A DNA stretch of 64,000 nt from VHCN01 sp964589935. Lineage in GTDB: Bacteria; Verrucomicrobiota; Verrucomicrobiia; Limisphaerales; VHCN01. Within the stretch, counting starts at the first letter, position 1, and every line of letters begins with the position of its first letter. Positions 43,301-51,194 of the stretch are shown here, in pieces. The notes under the pieces were generated by a model. It did no database searches. It was not told the origin of the DNA and was given only the letters and a program-made list of their open reading frames with translations. The stretch is from positions 1 to 64,000 of the forward strand of contig CAZPVD010000006.1 in assembly GCA_964589935.1 (NCBI GenBank). The letters are read 5' to 3'. A program made the translations under genes and the position numbers.

Positions 43301-45599
43301 GGGCCTGCGGCGGTTTCTGCGACGCGACGAGTTGCTTGAGCGCAGGCGCGGCGTCGGCCTTGTTGTTTTCGACAAGCAGGCGCACGGCGTTCATTCGCGC
43401 GTGCTGGTTCGGGCTGTCGAGCGCGGCAACGAGTTCGGCGGAGTTCGCCTTCGTCAAATCTGGCACGCTGAGTTTCTTCGCGTCCTTGTGGTCAATGCGC
43501 CAAATGCGGGCGTAGTAGTGGTCGCGGTCGGGACGAATGGCGGCGTTGCGCGGACCGTGCTTGGTGCCGCGCGTGTCGTTGTGGATGACGGCTTGGTTGT
43601 AAAAATCCACGACATACACCGCGCCGTCCGGGCCGACGCGGACTTCAATCGGCCGGAACCAGTAGTCCCTGCCAGCGATGAATTCGATTTCCTCGCGGCC
43701 TGGCGCGCGCGCGGCGGCGTAAGTCACGCCGGCCTTCGTCACGATGGCGTCGTGGACGATGTTGATCGTCGGCTCGGTGGTGAGGTAGCGGTAGTTCCAC
43801 GCGGGCGGCCACGAGCCGCCGTCATAAATCACGCAGCCTGCCGCGGCGGTGAAGTGCCCGACCTGGTCAATCTGCACATATGGCAACTGGTCGTAGGGAA
43901 TCAGCGGGAAAACCCTCACGCTTTTTTCGGAAACGTAATAGCTCGCGGTGCCGGGCACGCGTCCGCGCGAGAGCTGTTCCTCGCTCATCACGGTGTGCAT
44001 GAGCAGGTCGCCGCTCGTCGGCTGCGTCCAGAAGACTTCGTTGTCCCACGAGATTTGCAGGCCCCAGGTGTTGCCGCCCTTCGAGGAATACTGCTCGAAC
44101 GCCGAGCCGTCGGGCTTGAAGCGCACGACGCCGCTGCCGATGGCGCCGAAGTGTTTCGTGCCGTCGCCACTCGTCACATCGCGCGAGCCGCTGTAACCGT
44201 GCGTCGCGTAAATCCATCCATCAAAGCCCCAGCGCAGATTGTTGATGACTGCGTGCGTGTCGCCAAAGCCGAGGCCGGTGTAAAGATGCTCGGCCTTGTC
44301 GCAAACACCGTCGCCGTCGGTGTCCTGCAAAAACCAGATGTGCGGCGCGGCGCAGGCGATGACGCCGTTTTTGTAGAACACAAAACTCGTCACGCGCTCC
44401 AAGCCACCGGGAACGCCGTGCGCGAAATCGGCGAACACTTTCTTCGTGTCCATCACGCCGTCGTTCTTCGACGAGGTGAGCATCGAGATGCGGTCGTAGG
44501 CGGGTCGGTCGTAGGTCTTGCCGTCGTCGGCGAGTTTGTTGTCAGCCTGCCAGCGCTGCACGTAATCGGTGCCGGGATTCACCGCGCGGCCGTCGGGATA
44601 TTCCGGCGTCTCGGCGACCCACAGCCGGCCCGCAGCGTCCCAGTCCACGTTCATCACCTTGCTCACGAGCGGCTCGCTGGCGACGAGAGACATCTTGAAA
44701 TCGGGATGAATGACGATCTGCTTCAGCGAATCCGCCGGGCGCGACGGCCCGCCGGCGGGATACCGCAGCGTGGTGAGGTCTTCCTTCGTGTTGAACTCGT
44801 CGAGGTTCGCGCGTTTGCCAGCCCACGCAATGCCGCGGAGCAGCACGGCGCGGTAATGCGGTAGGTTGAACGTCGCGAACTTGTGCCCCGGAATACTGAC
44901 GAACGCGCGATACGGCTGGCCGCCGTCGAGCGCGCGCTCGTAAGTCCACATCTGCGGCGCAATGTTGTAGATGGTGATTTTGCCGGCCTCCGGCTGGCCG
45001 TTGGCGCGGACGTTGCCCGGCGTCTTCGGCGTGTAGGACGCGGCAAGCACGCGCGCGTCGGGGCTGATGTCCATGTCGTAATAAATTTCATCGTCGAGAT
45101 CGAAGTTCGCCACGTCGCCGGTGATGGGATGCGTGCGGTCCACGTAGTAAAGGTTCATGGGGCCTTCGAGCCATTTGGTCTGGCCGTGAACCCACGAGCC
45201 GCCGATGACCGACTTCCAATGCTCCGCGTTGTCGGGAATCGTGCGCGTCGGCACCGTCGCGGTGTGGAGGACGACAAGGCCGCCGCCGCGTTTGAGAAAG
45301 GCGTCAAGCCCGTCGCGCAGCGGGCCGGGCGGGAAGCCGCCGCCGTCCTGCGCATACATCACGAGCACGTCGGTCTTGGCGAGCTGCTCGGCGGTGGGCA
45401 GTTCGAGGCCGCCGTCCACCTTCATGCCGCGCTCGGTGAGGAGCTTCGTCCATTCGGCGAGGAAGCGCGGGTGCGCGTGGACTTCCTGGCCGCGATTGGA
45501 CGCGTTGGCGCGGATGAACACGCGCAGCGGCTCGGCGGCGCGGGCGGCGAGTGAGAAAAACAGCGTCGAGACTACGATTGAAGAAAGCAGCTTTTTCAT
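40371..45599 (-). CDS. giant ThuA - propeller - HEAT - cytochrome c - ThuA fusion
   Basis: A 1742-aa exported protein (signal LLSSIVVSTLFFSLAARA). In order: ThuA-like domain (about 25-270, LVVLHTATVPTRTI), membrane-bound-dehydrogenase-type propeller (about 290-720, WDAAGRLWVAETPEYPDGRA), HEAT repeats (about 725-1110), PVC-type haem-binding domain with CAVCH at 1164-1168, a beta-rich carbohydrate-binding-like domain (about 1300-1510), and a second ThuA domain (about 1520-1742, LVLLHPGLWYNFADWPEYN). PVC proteins of this kind are linked to sugar oxidation. Two ThuA domains flanking one propeller-haem core is unusual. The prepilin upstream is 86 nt away. Confidence 0.88.
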   Translation of the reverse strand: MKKLLSSIVVSTLFFSLAARAAEPLRVFIRANASNRGQEVHAHPRFLAEWTKLLTERGMKVDGGLELPTAEQLAKTDVLVMYAQDGGGFPPGPLRDGLDAFLKRGGGLVVLHTATVPTRTIPDNAEHWKSVIGGSWVHGQTKWLEGPMNLYYVDRTHPITGDVANFDLDDEIYYDMDISPDARVLAASYTPKTPGNVRANGQPEAGKITIYNIAPQMWTYERALDGGQPYRAFVSIPGHKFATFNLPHYRAVLLRGIAWAGKRANLDEFNTKEDLTTLRYPAGGPSRPADSLKQIVIHPDFKMSLVASEPLVSKVMNVDWDAAGRLWVAETPEYPDGRAVNPGTDYVQRWQADNKLADDGKTYDRPAYDRISMLTSSKNDGVMDTKKVFADFAHGVPGGLERVTSFVFYKNGVIACAAPHIWFLQDTDGDGVCDKAEHLYTGLGFGDTHAVINNLRWGFDGWIYATHGYSGSRDVTSGDGTKHFGAIGSGVVRFKPDGSAFEQYSSKGGNTWGLQISWDNEVFWTQPTSGDLLMHTVMSEEQLSRGRVPGTASYYVSEKSVRVFPLIPYDQLPYVQIDQVGHFTAAAGCVIYDGGSWPPAWNYRYLTTEPTINIVHDAIVTKAGVTYAAARAPGREEIEFIAGRDYWFRPIEVRVGPDGAVYVVDFYNQAVIHNDTRGTKHGPRNAAIRPDRDHYYARIWRIDHKDAKKLSVPDLTKANSAELVAALDSPNQHARMNAVRLLVENNKADAAPALKQLVASQKPPQARVAALWALNRLGRLDDATVAVAASDKDAAVRKNALKTAAVTAPARGSTKAVALKLLKDSDPRVRLDALISLAAQDISSAEAAELVTLYPTLDDKWSQSAFLGVAAKSPAAFLDAAFASGKPELVSLVSALSGTVASSAVQSGALVISLAGKPDSANALKATLLESLSPALKLSDTPAWSAELEQALRKLAASTDARIAGAVLPFIAKWDTKGALKSIVDLQVKALLVTLNDTNLGETTRGALVPNLLGLRAGSPEVMPAIVKLLGGNTPSGLKRRIIESLAELSDSGVGAQLAAAYPQLSSELQSLAFNTLLRRNDWATALLNALENGTVKSELLGPANLHRLRYFPNPDISKRATELIEKLRGPEAKQKDELIAKFTPEVTKKGNPAKGKELFTVNCAVCHQLGDLGKRVGPPLTGMGAHGPAELLVSILDPNREVDASFVAVTVETKDGEQLDGVVTRENNQLVTLANAAGEKEIRKSDIKDRRSTGRSLMPEGFEALGAEALRDILAFMCENDARFRFVDLTAAFTASTRDGLYASARPDGGSLPLVKSGIIPVYGVPFNVVDPAKALSGKNIMVLKGGPNGTHSKTDFPKTVEVKVGVEAKQLHFLGNVGGWAFPFGGEKIPAFKVTVHYAGGSKEELVFKNGEDIADYIREVDVPGSKLVRGVGGNGTQVRYASRKLTGSGVVEKLVFESFDNIVAPTTLAVTADLSAEPVPGGNVPPPEPSARGKAKGKQQAKADAPQVASAAPVAVAIATPMTWGAGTKVLLVGGGSSHDFNKWFNLADSATLKAVGCSVNYTEDGDVTARELANVDVAILSVNRREWATPALRKALFDFANAGKGLVLLHPGLWYNFADWPEYNRELAGGGARGHDAIAEFSVNTLKAGHPVMKGVASGFKITDELYYMTPDEKGASIEVLAETSPSKKFNVPHPSVFIVKHPQARIVGITLGHDGRAHDLPEYKTLLVNSVNWTAKK

Positions 45600-45684
45600 A
45601 ATGTGAGCGTGGCGGAGAATGGCTGCAAATCAGAATCAGGACAATTATTTTCCTGCCTTGAAACCAGCTTGATTCGCACCGTGA

Positions 45685-46374
45685 CTAGAATTGGAATTGT
45701 GGGTTTCCGAAAATGTTTGTCATCAGCTTGAAATCGCGCCAGCCCGCGTGACCGTCCATGTAGGCGATGCTGCCTCCGGCGGGGCTTGTGTTGTTCAGGT
45801 GCGCGGTGCGGTTGAGCAGACCGCCCTGCACGTAGGCGTAGTTGCCATTCTGGGAGAGGACGGCATCGGCCCATAGTTCGGTCTCCGTCGGCGGCTTGGG
45901 TGAACTGAGCGTGTTCGATTGCGTCAGATTGACGGGCACCTGCTTCGCTCCGACAAGCAGCGGCACGTAGCCGATCACGCGGAAGTTCGCGTTGAAATTC
46001 CACGACTGGTGGTTGTCGTTCAAATCCGCGTAGGACGGGCAGTAGTAGGTCGGCTCCTGCGGGCCGTAGCGGCTGATGTTGGTCAGCGCGTATTGGGTCA
46101 CATCCCACGGCCAGTTGCCCTGCGTGACGTTGTTCTGGTCCTTTGAAATGTTGATGAACTGGTTGTTGAAATCCTCGGCATACATGGCCGAGGCCAGGCC
46201 GAGCTGCTTCAAGTTGTTGAGACATTTCGTTCGCTTGGCGCGCTCCTTGGCCTTGCCCAGCGCGGGCAAGAGCATCGCCGCGAGGATCGCGATGATGGCG
46301 ATGACGACAAGAAGTTCGATGAGGGTGAACGCCAGTTCGCAGCGAGACTTTGCTTTCCTGAAAAACAGTCGCAT
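45685..46374 (-). CDS. prepilin-like protein
   Basis: A 229-aa protein with leader MRLFFRKAKSRCEL and class III signal AFTLIELLVVIAIIAILAAM, then LLPALGKAKERAKRTKCLNN. The C-terminus has AYMDGHAGWRDFK, the DGH element of PVC prepilins, though the preceding His spacing is longer than nine. It lies upstream of and on the same strand as the giant haem protein, and both could be expressed together. It diverges from the AraC regulator gene, which may control them. Confidence 0.88.
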   Translation of the reverse strand: MRLFFRKAKSRCELAFTLIELLVVIAIIAILAAMLLPALGKAKERAKRTKCLNNLKQLGLASAMYAEDFNNQFINISKDQNNVTQGNWPWDVTQYALTNISRYGPQEPTYYCPSYADLNDNHQSWNFNANFRVIGYVPLLVGAKQVPVNLTQSNTLSSPKPPTETELWADAVLSQNGNYAYVQGGLLNRTAHLNNTSPAGGSIAYMDGHAGWRDFKLMTNIFGNPQFQF

Positions 46375-46448
46375 GAGAGTGTTTCGGTCAAAAATGTTGG
46401 TTACTTGTCTGAGTCAATGGAAGATAGCAAACGAACACCAGCCGCTCC

Positions 46449-47333
46449 ATGCTGAATTCGCACCACAACCTATCTGAAACACACATCCTCGGCCCCCGCA
46501 CGCGCCATTGGATCGTGCGCGTCAGTGCCGCGGACACGCGGCCGTGGCTTCAAGGCGCGCCAATCTGCGCCGCGCTGGGCCGGCACCAGATCGCCCACGC
46601 CGGCGTGGCCGACACCGCCGTGCCGTATCGCGTCGTGCGCATGAACCAGGCCGGCACCTACTTCCTCGCCTGCTTCGACGGCGAAGGCTGCGTGCTCGCC
46701 GACGGCAAGTGGAAACGCATCTCAGCCGGCACTGCGTGCCTGTTGTTGCCGCACATGCTCAACGCCTTTCACGCCGTGCCGGGCAAACGCTGGCGGTTCT
46801 GCTGGGTGCGTTACCAGCAGCCGCCGCAGCAACAGCCGCTCGTCTCCGCCAGCGCGCCGGTGGTCGCGCGGTTCGACGCCGCGCCGCTGCGCGATGCGAT
46901 ACTCGGTTTGCATCACGAATGTCTCGGTGCGGGCGCGCCCGACACGGTGCATCACTGGGTCGAGCTGATTCAGGCCTACGTGCTGCGCTTCGCACGCCCG
47001 TGGCAGGCCGACAACCGTCTCGCGCTGCTGTGGGAAGTCGTCAACTCGCACCTCGGCGAGGACTGGTCGCTCGAACGCCTCGCGCGCCAGGCGCACATGA
47101 GCGGCGAGCATCTGCGCCGCCTCTGCCACCGGCATCTGGGCCGCAGCCCGATTCACCACGTTGCCTTTTTGCGGATGCGCAAGGCCGCGGAACTGCTTGC
47201 CAGCTCGGATGAAAAAGTGGAGGCCATCGCCGGCGCGGTCGGCTACACGAATCCTTTCGTCTTCTCGAACACGTTCAAGAAATGGACCGGCTGGCGGCCG
47301 TCGGAATATCCGGGGAGAAAACGGCGAGCGTGA
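46449..47333 (+). CDS. AraC-family transcriptional regulator
   Basis: A 294-aa protein: an N-terminal cupin-like ligand domain (about 1-150, FDGEGCVLADGKWKRISAGT, LLLPHMLNAFHAVPGKRW) and a C-terminal double helix-turn-helix (about 195-290, WSLERLARQAHMSGEHLRRL, VEAIAGAVGYTNPFVFSNTF, KKWTGWRPSEY). The divergent arrangement with the prepilin/ThuA genes (74-nt gap) suggests it regulates them, perhaps in response to a sugar. The inducer is unknown. Confidence 0.92.
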   Translation: MLNSHHNLSETHILGPRTRHWIVRVSAADTRPWLQGAPICAALGRHQIAHAGVADTAVPYRVVRMNQAGTYFLACFDGEGCVLADGKWKRISAGTACLLLPHMLNAFHAVPGKRWRFCWVRYQQPPQQQPLVSASAPVVARFDAAPLRDAILGLHHECLGAGAPDTVHHWVELIQAYVLRFARPWQADNRLALLWEVVNSHLGEDWSLERLARQAHMSGEHLRRLCHRHLGRSPIHHVAFLRMRKAAELLASSDEKVEAIAGAVGYTNPFVFSNTFKKWTGWRPSEYPGRKRRA

Positions 47334-47336
47334 AGG

Positions 47337-47762
47337 TCACGTCACAGATGGGAAGCCCTTGCGCATCGAGACCCACGGTTCCTGCGCGGAGACATCCACA
47401 ATGCCCGGCTCGGCGGCCTTCGCGGGCGAGAGGATGGCAAGGAACACGAGCTTTTCATCGAAAGGATTGAAGGTGCCGTGAACTTCGCCCATTGGGATGA
47501 ACACCATTTCGCCGGGCTTGAGAATGCGGTGCTCCTTGCCGACCCATTGCTCGGCGCGGCCGGAGATGATGTAGATGATTTCCTCGCGGGTGGGATGCGT
47601 GTGAAACGGATGGGAGCGGCCCGCGTCCATGTTCGCGCGCACGAGCAACAGATGCTCGTTGTTCACCACGTCCGAACGGCACATCCACTCCTCAAGCGTC
47701 CACGGGGAAAGAAACTGAACGGCGTCGGCGGCAGTGACGAAGCGACGGAGCTTGGGGTCCAT
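47337..47762 (-). CDS. cupin-domain protein
   Basis: A 141-aa single cupin. Motif 1 is PFHTHPTREEIIYIISGRAE (metal-binding His residues and Glu) and motif 2 is FIPMGEVHGTFNPFDEKLVF. Function is not predictable beyond small-molecule binding or enzymatic activity. It starts 6 nt after the coiled-coil gene stop on the same strand and is convergent with the AraC gene (3-nt gap). Confidence 0.88.
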   Translation of the reverse strand: MDPKLRRFVTAADAVQFLSPWTLEEWMCRSDVVNNEHLLLVRANMDAGRSHPFHTHPTREEIIYIISGRAEQWVGKEHRILKPGEMVFIPMGEVHGTFNPFDEKLVFLAILSPAKAAEPGIVDVSAQEPWVSMRKGFPSVT

Positions 47763-47768
47763 GCGCTG

Positions 47769-48554
47769 CTATTTCTTCTTCTTGGCGCGCATGGACTGCG
47801 CGCTGACTTGCTGCGCGTCCTTGTTGACAGCGGCCTGCGCCGTGCCGATGTCCTTCTGCGCCTTGCTGACATCCTGCTTGGCCGTGTTTGCCTTGGTTTC
47901 CGCGTCCTTGACCTCTTGAGTCGCGGCGGTGACTTCCGGCTCGCTCTCGATGGCGGCGGAGACATCCTTCATCACGGAAGCAAACTTTGCCTCCGCTTCG
48001 GCAAGCTTCTGGCGCGCTTCCTTCAACTTGGCGTCAGAGTCGAGGCGTTCTTTTTCAATTTCTGCGGGCTTGCGGATGGTGGCGGAAATTTCCGACGAAA
48101 GTTTCTGTCGCTTTTCAGATGACAGCGACTCGTCGTTGCGAACTTCCTTCAGTCGCGCGCTGGCCTTCTCGGCTTCAGCCGCGGCGGCCTTGTAATCGGC
48201 GGAACCCTTGATGCTGGCGACAAGCGCCGTGAACGTGTCGTCCGCGACGCGCTTGGCCGCATCGCGCTCGGCCTGCGCCGCTGGCAGGCCCAGCTTGCCA
48301 CCCTGCGCCTGAATGGCGGCCTGGCGCACCTTCTGCAACTTCGCCGCCGCTGACTGCCGCGCGCTGTCGGCCTGCGCCTGTTCCTTCTGCGCCTTGTCGA
48401 GTTCCTTCTTTGCGTCGCTCAACTGCTTTTGCGCGGCATCGAGCTGCTGTTTCGAGGCGGCGTTCTTGGATTGCGCCAGCACGCCGGAGGCAGGCGCGAG
48501 CACCAAACCCGCCGCGATGAACGATGCAAATGTTGCGAAAATGGTCGTCTTCAT
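47769..48554 (-). CDS. exported coiled-coil protein
   Basis: A 261-aa protein with a signal peptide ending near VLAQ and an almost wholly helical body of heptad-rich Ala/Lys/Glu/Asp/Gln sequence (QQLDAAQKQLSDAKKELDKA). It ends with a Lys run (RAKKKK). No domain is recognisable. Such proteins in PVC bacteria may be periplasmic spacers or structural, but this is inference. It is transcribed with the cupin gene and divergent from the ABC exporter. Confidence 0.7.
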   Translation of the reverse strand: MKTTIFATFASFIAAGLVLAPASGVLAQSKNAASKQQLDAAQKQLSDAKKELDKAQKEQAQADSARQSAAAKLQKVRQAAIQAQGGKLGLPAAQAERDAAKRVADDTFTALVASIKGSADYKAAAAEAEKASARLKEVRNDESLSSEKRQKLSSEISATIRKPAEIEKERLDSDAKLKEARQKLAEAEAKFASVMKDVSAAIESEPEVTAATQEVKDAETKANTAKQDVSKAQKDIGTAQAAVNKDAQQVSAQSMRAKKKK

Positions 48555-48693
48555 GTGCGACTTGACGGCTCAGGACGCCTGTTAGTTACAACCACTGTCC
48601 CCACCCGGCGCGGCGCGTCAAGTCTTTCTGGCGTGGCGGGAAATGCCCGAATCCAGTTTGCGGTCTGCGGTGAGCGCGATAGACTCGGCGCCA

Positions 48694-50541
48694 ATGAACC
48701 GTGCCGGCCGGGTATGGATGTTTTTCCGCGATGATGCGCGAGCAATGGGGCAGGTGCTCCTGCTCGTCATCGCTTCCGTCCTGCTCAACGTCCTCAAGCC
48801 CTGGCCGCTCGCCTACATCGTGGACGAGGTGCTCGGCGCGCGGGCGAATCCGCGCTTCGACTTCGGGCCGTTCGGCATCGTGACCGACCGCGCGGAACTC
48901 ATCTTCTACCTCGCGCTCGCCGTGCTGGGGCTGCATTTCCTGCAAGGCGCAATGGCCGCGGCGCACAACTACTACTCCATCCGCATCGGCCTCGCGGGGC
49001 TTCGCCGCGTCCGCGAGGAAGTCTTCGCCGCGCTGCAACGGCTTTCGATGCGCTTTCATTCCGGCAAGAAGGCTGGCGACCTCATCCAGCGCGCCGCGTG
49101 GGACACCTACGCGTTCCAGACTCTTTTTCAACAAGGCGTCGTCACGACCGTCACCGCCGCGCTGACGCTGGTGTTCATGCTTGTCGTGATGGCGCGCACG
49201 AACGGCGTGCTGACGCTCATCGCGCTTGTCATCGCGCCGCTGCTCTACCTCGTGCTGCGTTTCTTCGGGCGACAGATGGCCCAGCGCGGCGCCGAGGCGC
49301 AACAGGCCGACAGCGAAGTGACCAGCGCCGTCCAGCAGAGTCTCGCGGCCAAGCCGCTCACGCTCAGTTACACGATGGAAGAGGCGCAGGCGCGCGAATT
49401 CCGCATGCAGACGTTCCACGCGCAGGAGCGCCGCCTCGCGCAGCACGGCTGGGAAGTGATGTATTGGCTCGGAGTGACGCTGGTGTTCGGCATCGGCACC
49501 GCGCTGCTCACATGGGCCGGCGCGCATCAGGTGCTCAAGCAACAACTCACCGTCGGCGAACTTCTCGTCTTCCTCGCCTACCTCGCGCAACTCTACGAAC
49601 CCATCAACCAACTTGCGCACGTCGGCTCGACCGTGGCCACCGCCGGCGCAGCGGCGAACCGCGTCTTTGAAATCCTTGACGCACCCGAGGAAGTGAAGGA
49701 CGCGCCCGACGCGCGGCCAGTTGCGCGCGCGACACCGCCAGCCGTTGCGGGCGTCACGCACCGCAGCACGGGACGCACCGGCATCATCACCAAGAGCACG
49801 CTGCTCGTTCGCGGCGCGCTCGCATTCGACAACGTGAGTTTCGCCTACGACACCGCGAAGCCCGTGTTGCAGGAGGTCAGCTTCGATATTGAGCCCGGCC
49901 AGTCCGTCGCCATCATCGGCCCGAGCGGCGTGGGCAAGACAACGCTGCTGAATCTCGTGCCGCGCTTTTTCGATCCGGGAGCGGGCATTGTGAAGCTCGA
50001 CGGTGTGGACTTGCGCGCGCTCAAGGTGCGCGACCTTCGCGCGCAGATTGCCATCGTGCTACAGGAGCCTGTGCTGCTGCCCACGACGATTTACGAGAAC
50101 ATCGCCTGCGGACGCCCCGGCGCGACGCGCGCCGAGGTTGAGGCCGCCGCGCGCGCCGCAAACGCCCACCTGTTCGTCCAGCAGATGCCCGCGCGCTACA
50201 ACACCGCCGTCGGCGACGGCGGCGTGAAGTTGAGCGTGGGCGAGCGCCAGCGTCTCGCCCTTGCGCGCGCCTTCCTCAAGGACGCGCCGATTCTTCTGCT
50301 CGACGAGCCGACGAGCGCGCTGGACGCCGAAAGCGAGACGCTGATCGTCGAGGGATTGCACACACTCATGCGCGGGCGCACCACGCTCATCGTCGCGCAC
50401 CGGCTCACAACCATCCGGCGCGTGGACCGCATCCTCGTGCTTGAAGACGGCCGCGTGACCGAAAGCGGCAAGCCCGATGATCTGCTCAAACAGCAGGGTT
50501 ATTATGCGCGCGTCGTGAGCGGACAAATGGCGCTGGAATGA
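48694..50541 (+). CDS. ABC exporter (fused permease and ATPase)
   Basis: A 615-aa type-IV ABC half-transporter from ATG 48694. The membrane domain (about 15-320) has six helices. The nucleotide-binding domain has Walker A GPSGVGKT (409-416), Q-loop VLQEPVLLP, signature LSVGERQR (513-520), Walker B ILLLDEP (533-539) and the H-loop in LIVAHRL. Similar proteins are MsbA/lipid A or multidrug-like exporters; the substrate is open. The linker at 340-372 (PVARATPPAVAGVTHRSTGR) is longer than usual. Confidence 0.93.
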   Translation: MNRAGRVWMFFRDDARAMGQVLLLVIASVLLNVLKPWPLAYIVDEVLGARANPRFDFGPFGIVTDRAELIFYLALAVLGLHFLQGAMAAAHNYYSIRIGLAGLRRVREEVFAALQRLSMRFHSGKKAGDLIQRAAWDTYAFQTLFQQGVVTTVTAALTLVFMLVVMARTNGVLTLIALVIAPLLYLVLRFFGRQMAQRGAEAQQADSEVTSAVQQSLAAKPLTLSYTMEEAQAREFRMQTFHAQERRLAQHGWEVMYWLGVTLVFGIGTALLTWAGAHQVLKQQLTVGELLVFLAYLAQLYEPINQLAHVGSTVATAGAAANRVFEILDAPEEVKDAPDARPVARATPPAVAGVTHRSTGRTGIITKSTLLVRGALAFDNVSFAYDTAKPVLQEVSFDIEPGQSVAIIGPSGVGKTTLLNLVPRFFDPGAGIVKLDGVDLRALKVRDLRAQIAIVLQEPVLLPTTIYENIACGRPGATRAEVEAAARAANAHLFVQQMPARYNTAVGDGGVKLSVGERQRLALARAFLKDAPILLLDEPTSALDAESETLIVEGLHTLMRGRTTLIVAHRLTTIRRVDRILVLEDGRVTESGKPDDLLKQQGYYARVVSGQMALE

Positions 50542-50612
50542 GACGTGGCGAAGTTTCTAAGGAATTTTCCCGGCTCGCGGCGCGCGGAGATTTCTGCTAA
50601 CTTCGCTCCGAC

Positions 50613-51194
50613 ATGCGAAACAATCTTCTCCGTTTGTTCCGAAGTGCATGTTGCGGCGTGCTGATCGCGTTCGGGCTTCACAATGCGCCGCGCGCGTGTG
50701 CCGAGTTAATGGTGCCAATCTCCGTCGAGCAGCTTGCCGCAAAATCCCAACTCATCCTGCGCGGCACAGTGACGAGCAAGACTGTCCAGCGCGACGACGC
50801 CGGCCGCATCTACACGCGCGTCGAACTGCAAGTGGCTGAGGTCTGGAAGGGCACGCTCGCGACGAACCGCTTCACCATCGTCCACGGCGGCGGCACTCTC
50901 GGCGACCGGCGCGTGACCGTGTCCGGGCAGGCGGAATACATCATCGGCCAGGAAGTCGTCGCGTTCCTTGTCCTCACCGAGCGCGGCGAAGGCGTGAGCA
51001 TCGGCCTCGCGCAAGGCAAGTTCAACGTGTGGCTGGACGCGAAGACCGGCGAACGCCGCGCGCGCAATCCATTTCATGGGAACGATTCAAACACGCCGGC
51101 CAAGGCCGTGAAATCCAGCCCGGCGAACGCGGCCGCACAGGAGCGACTCACGTTGGACACGCTGAAGCAGCGCGCGCAGGGAGGTGCGAAGTGA
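50613..51194 (+). CDS. hypothetical exported protein paired with a matrixin
   Basis: A 193-aa protein with a signal peptide (about 1-30, LRLFRSACCGVLIAFGLHNA). The mature part is beta-rich (LILRGTVTSKTVQRDDAGRI, YTRVELQVAEVWKGTLATNR) and looks like an OB/bacterial beta-sandwich domain; I cannot name the family. Its stop overlaps the GTG start of the metalloprotease gene (GTGA) and a strong GGGAGG lies just before it, so the two are translated together. It may be an inhibitor, chaperone or companion of the protease. Confidence 0.68.
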   Translation: MRNNLLRLFRSACCGVLIAFGLHNAPRACAELMVPISVEQLAAKSQLILRGTVTSKTVQRDDAGRIYTRVELQVAEVWKGTLATNRFTIVHGGGTLGDRRVTVSGQAEYIIGQEVVAFLVLTERGEGVSIGLAQGKFNVWLDAKTGERRARNPFHGNDSNTPAKAVKSSPANAAAQERLTLDTLKQRAQGGAK

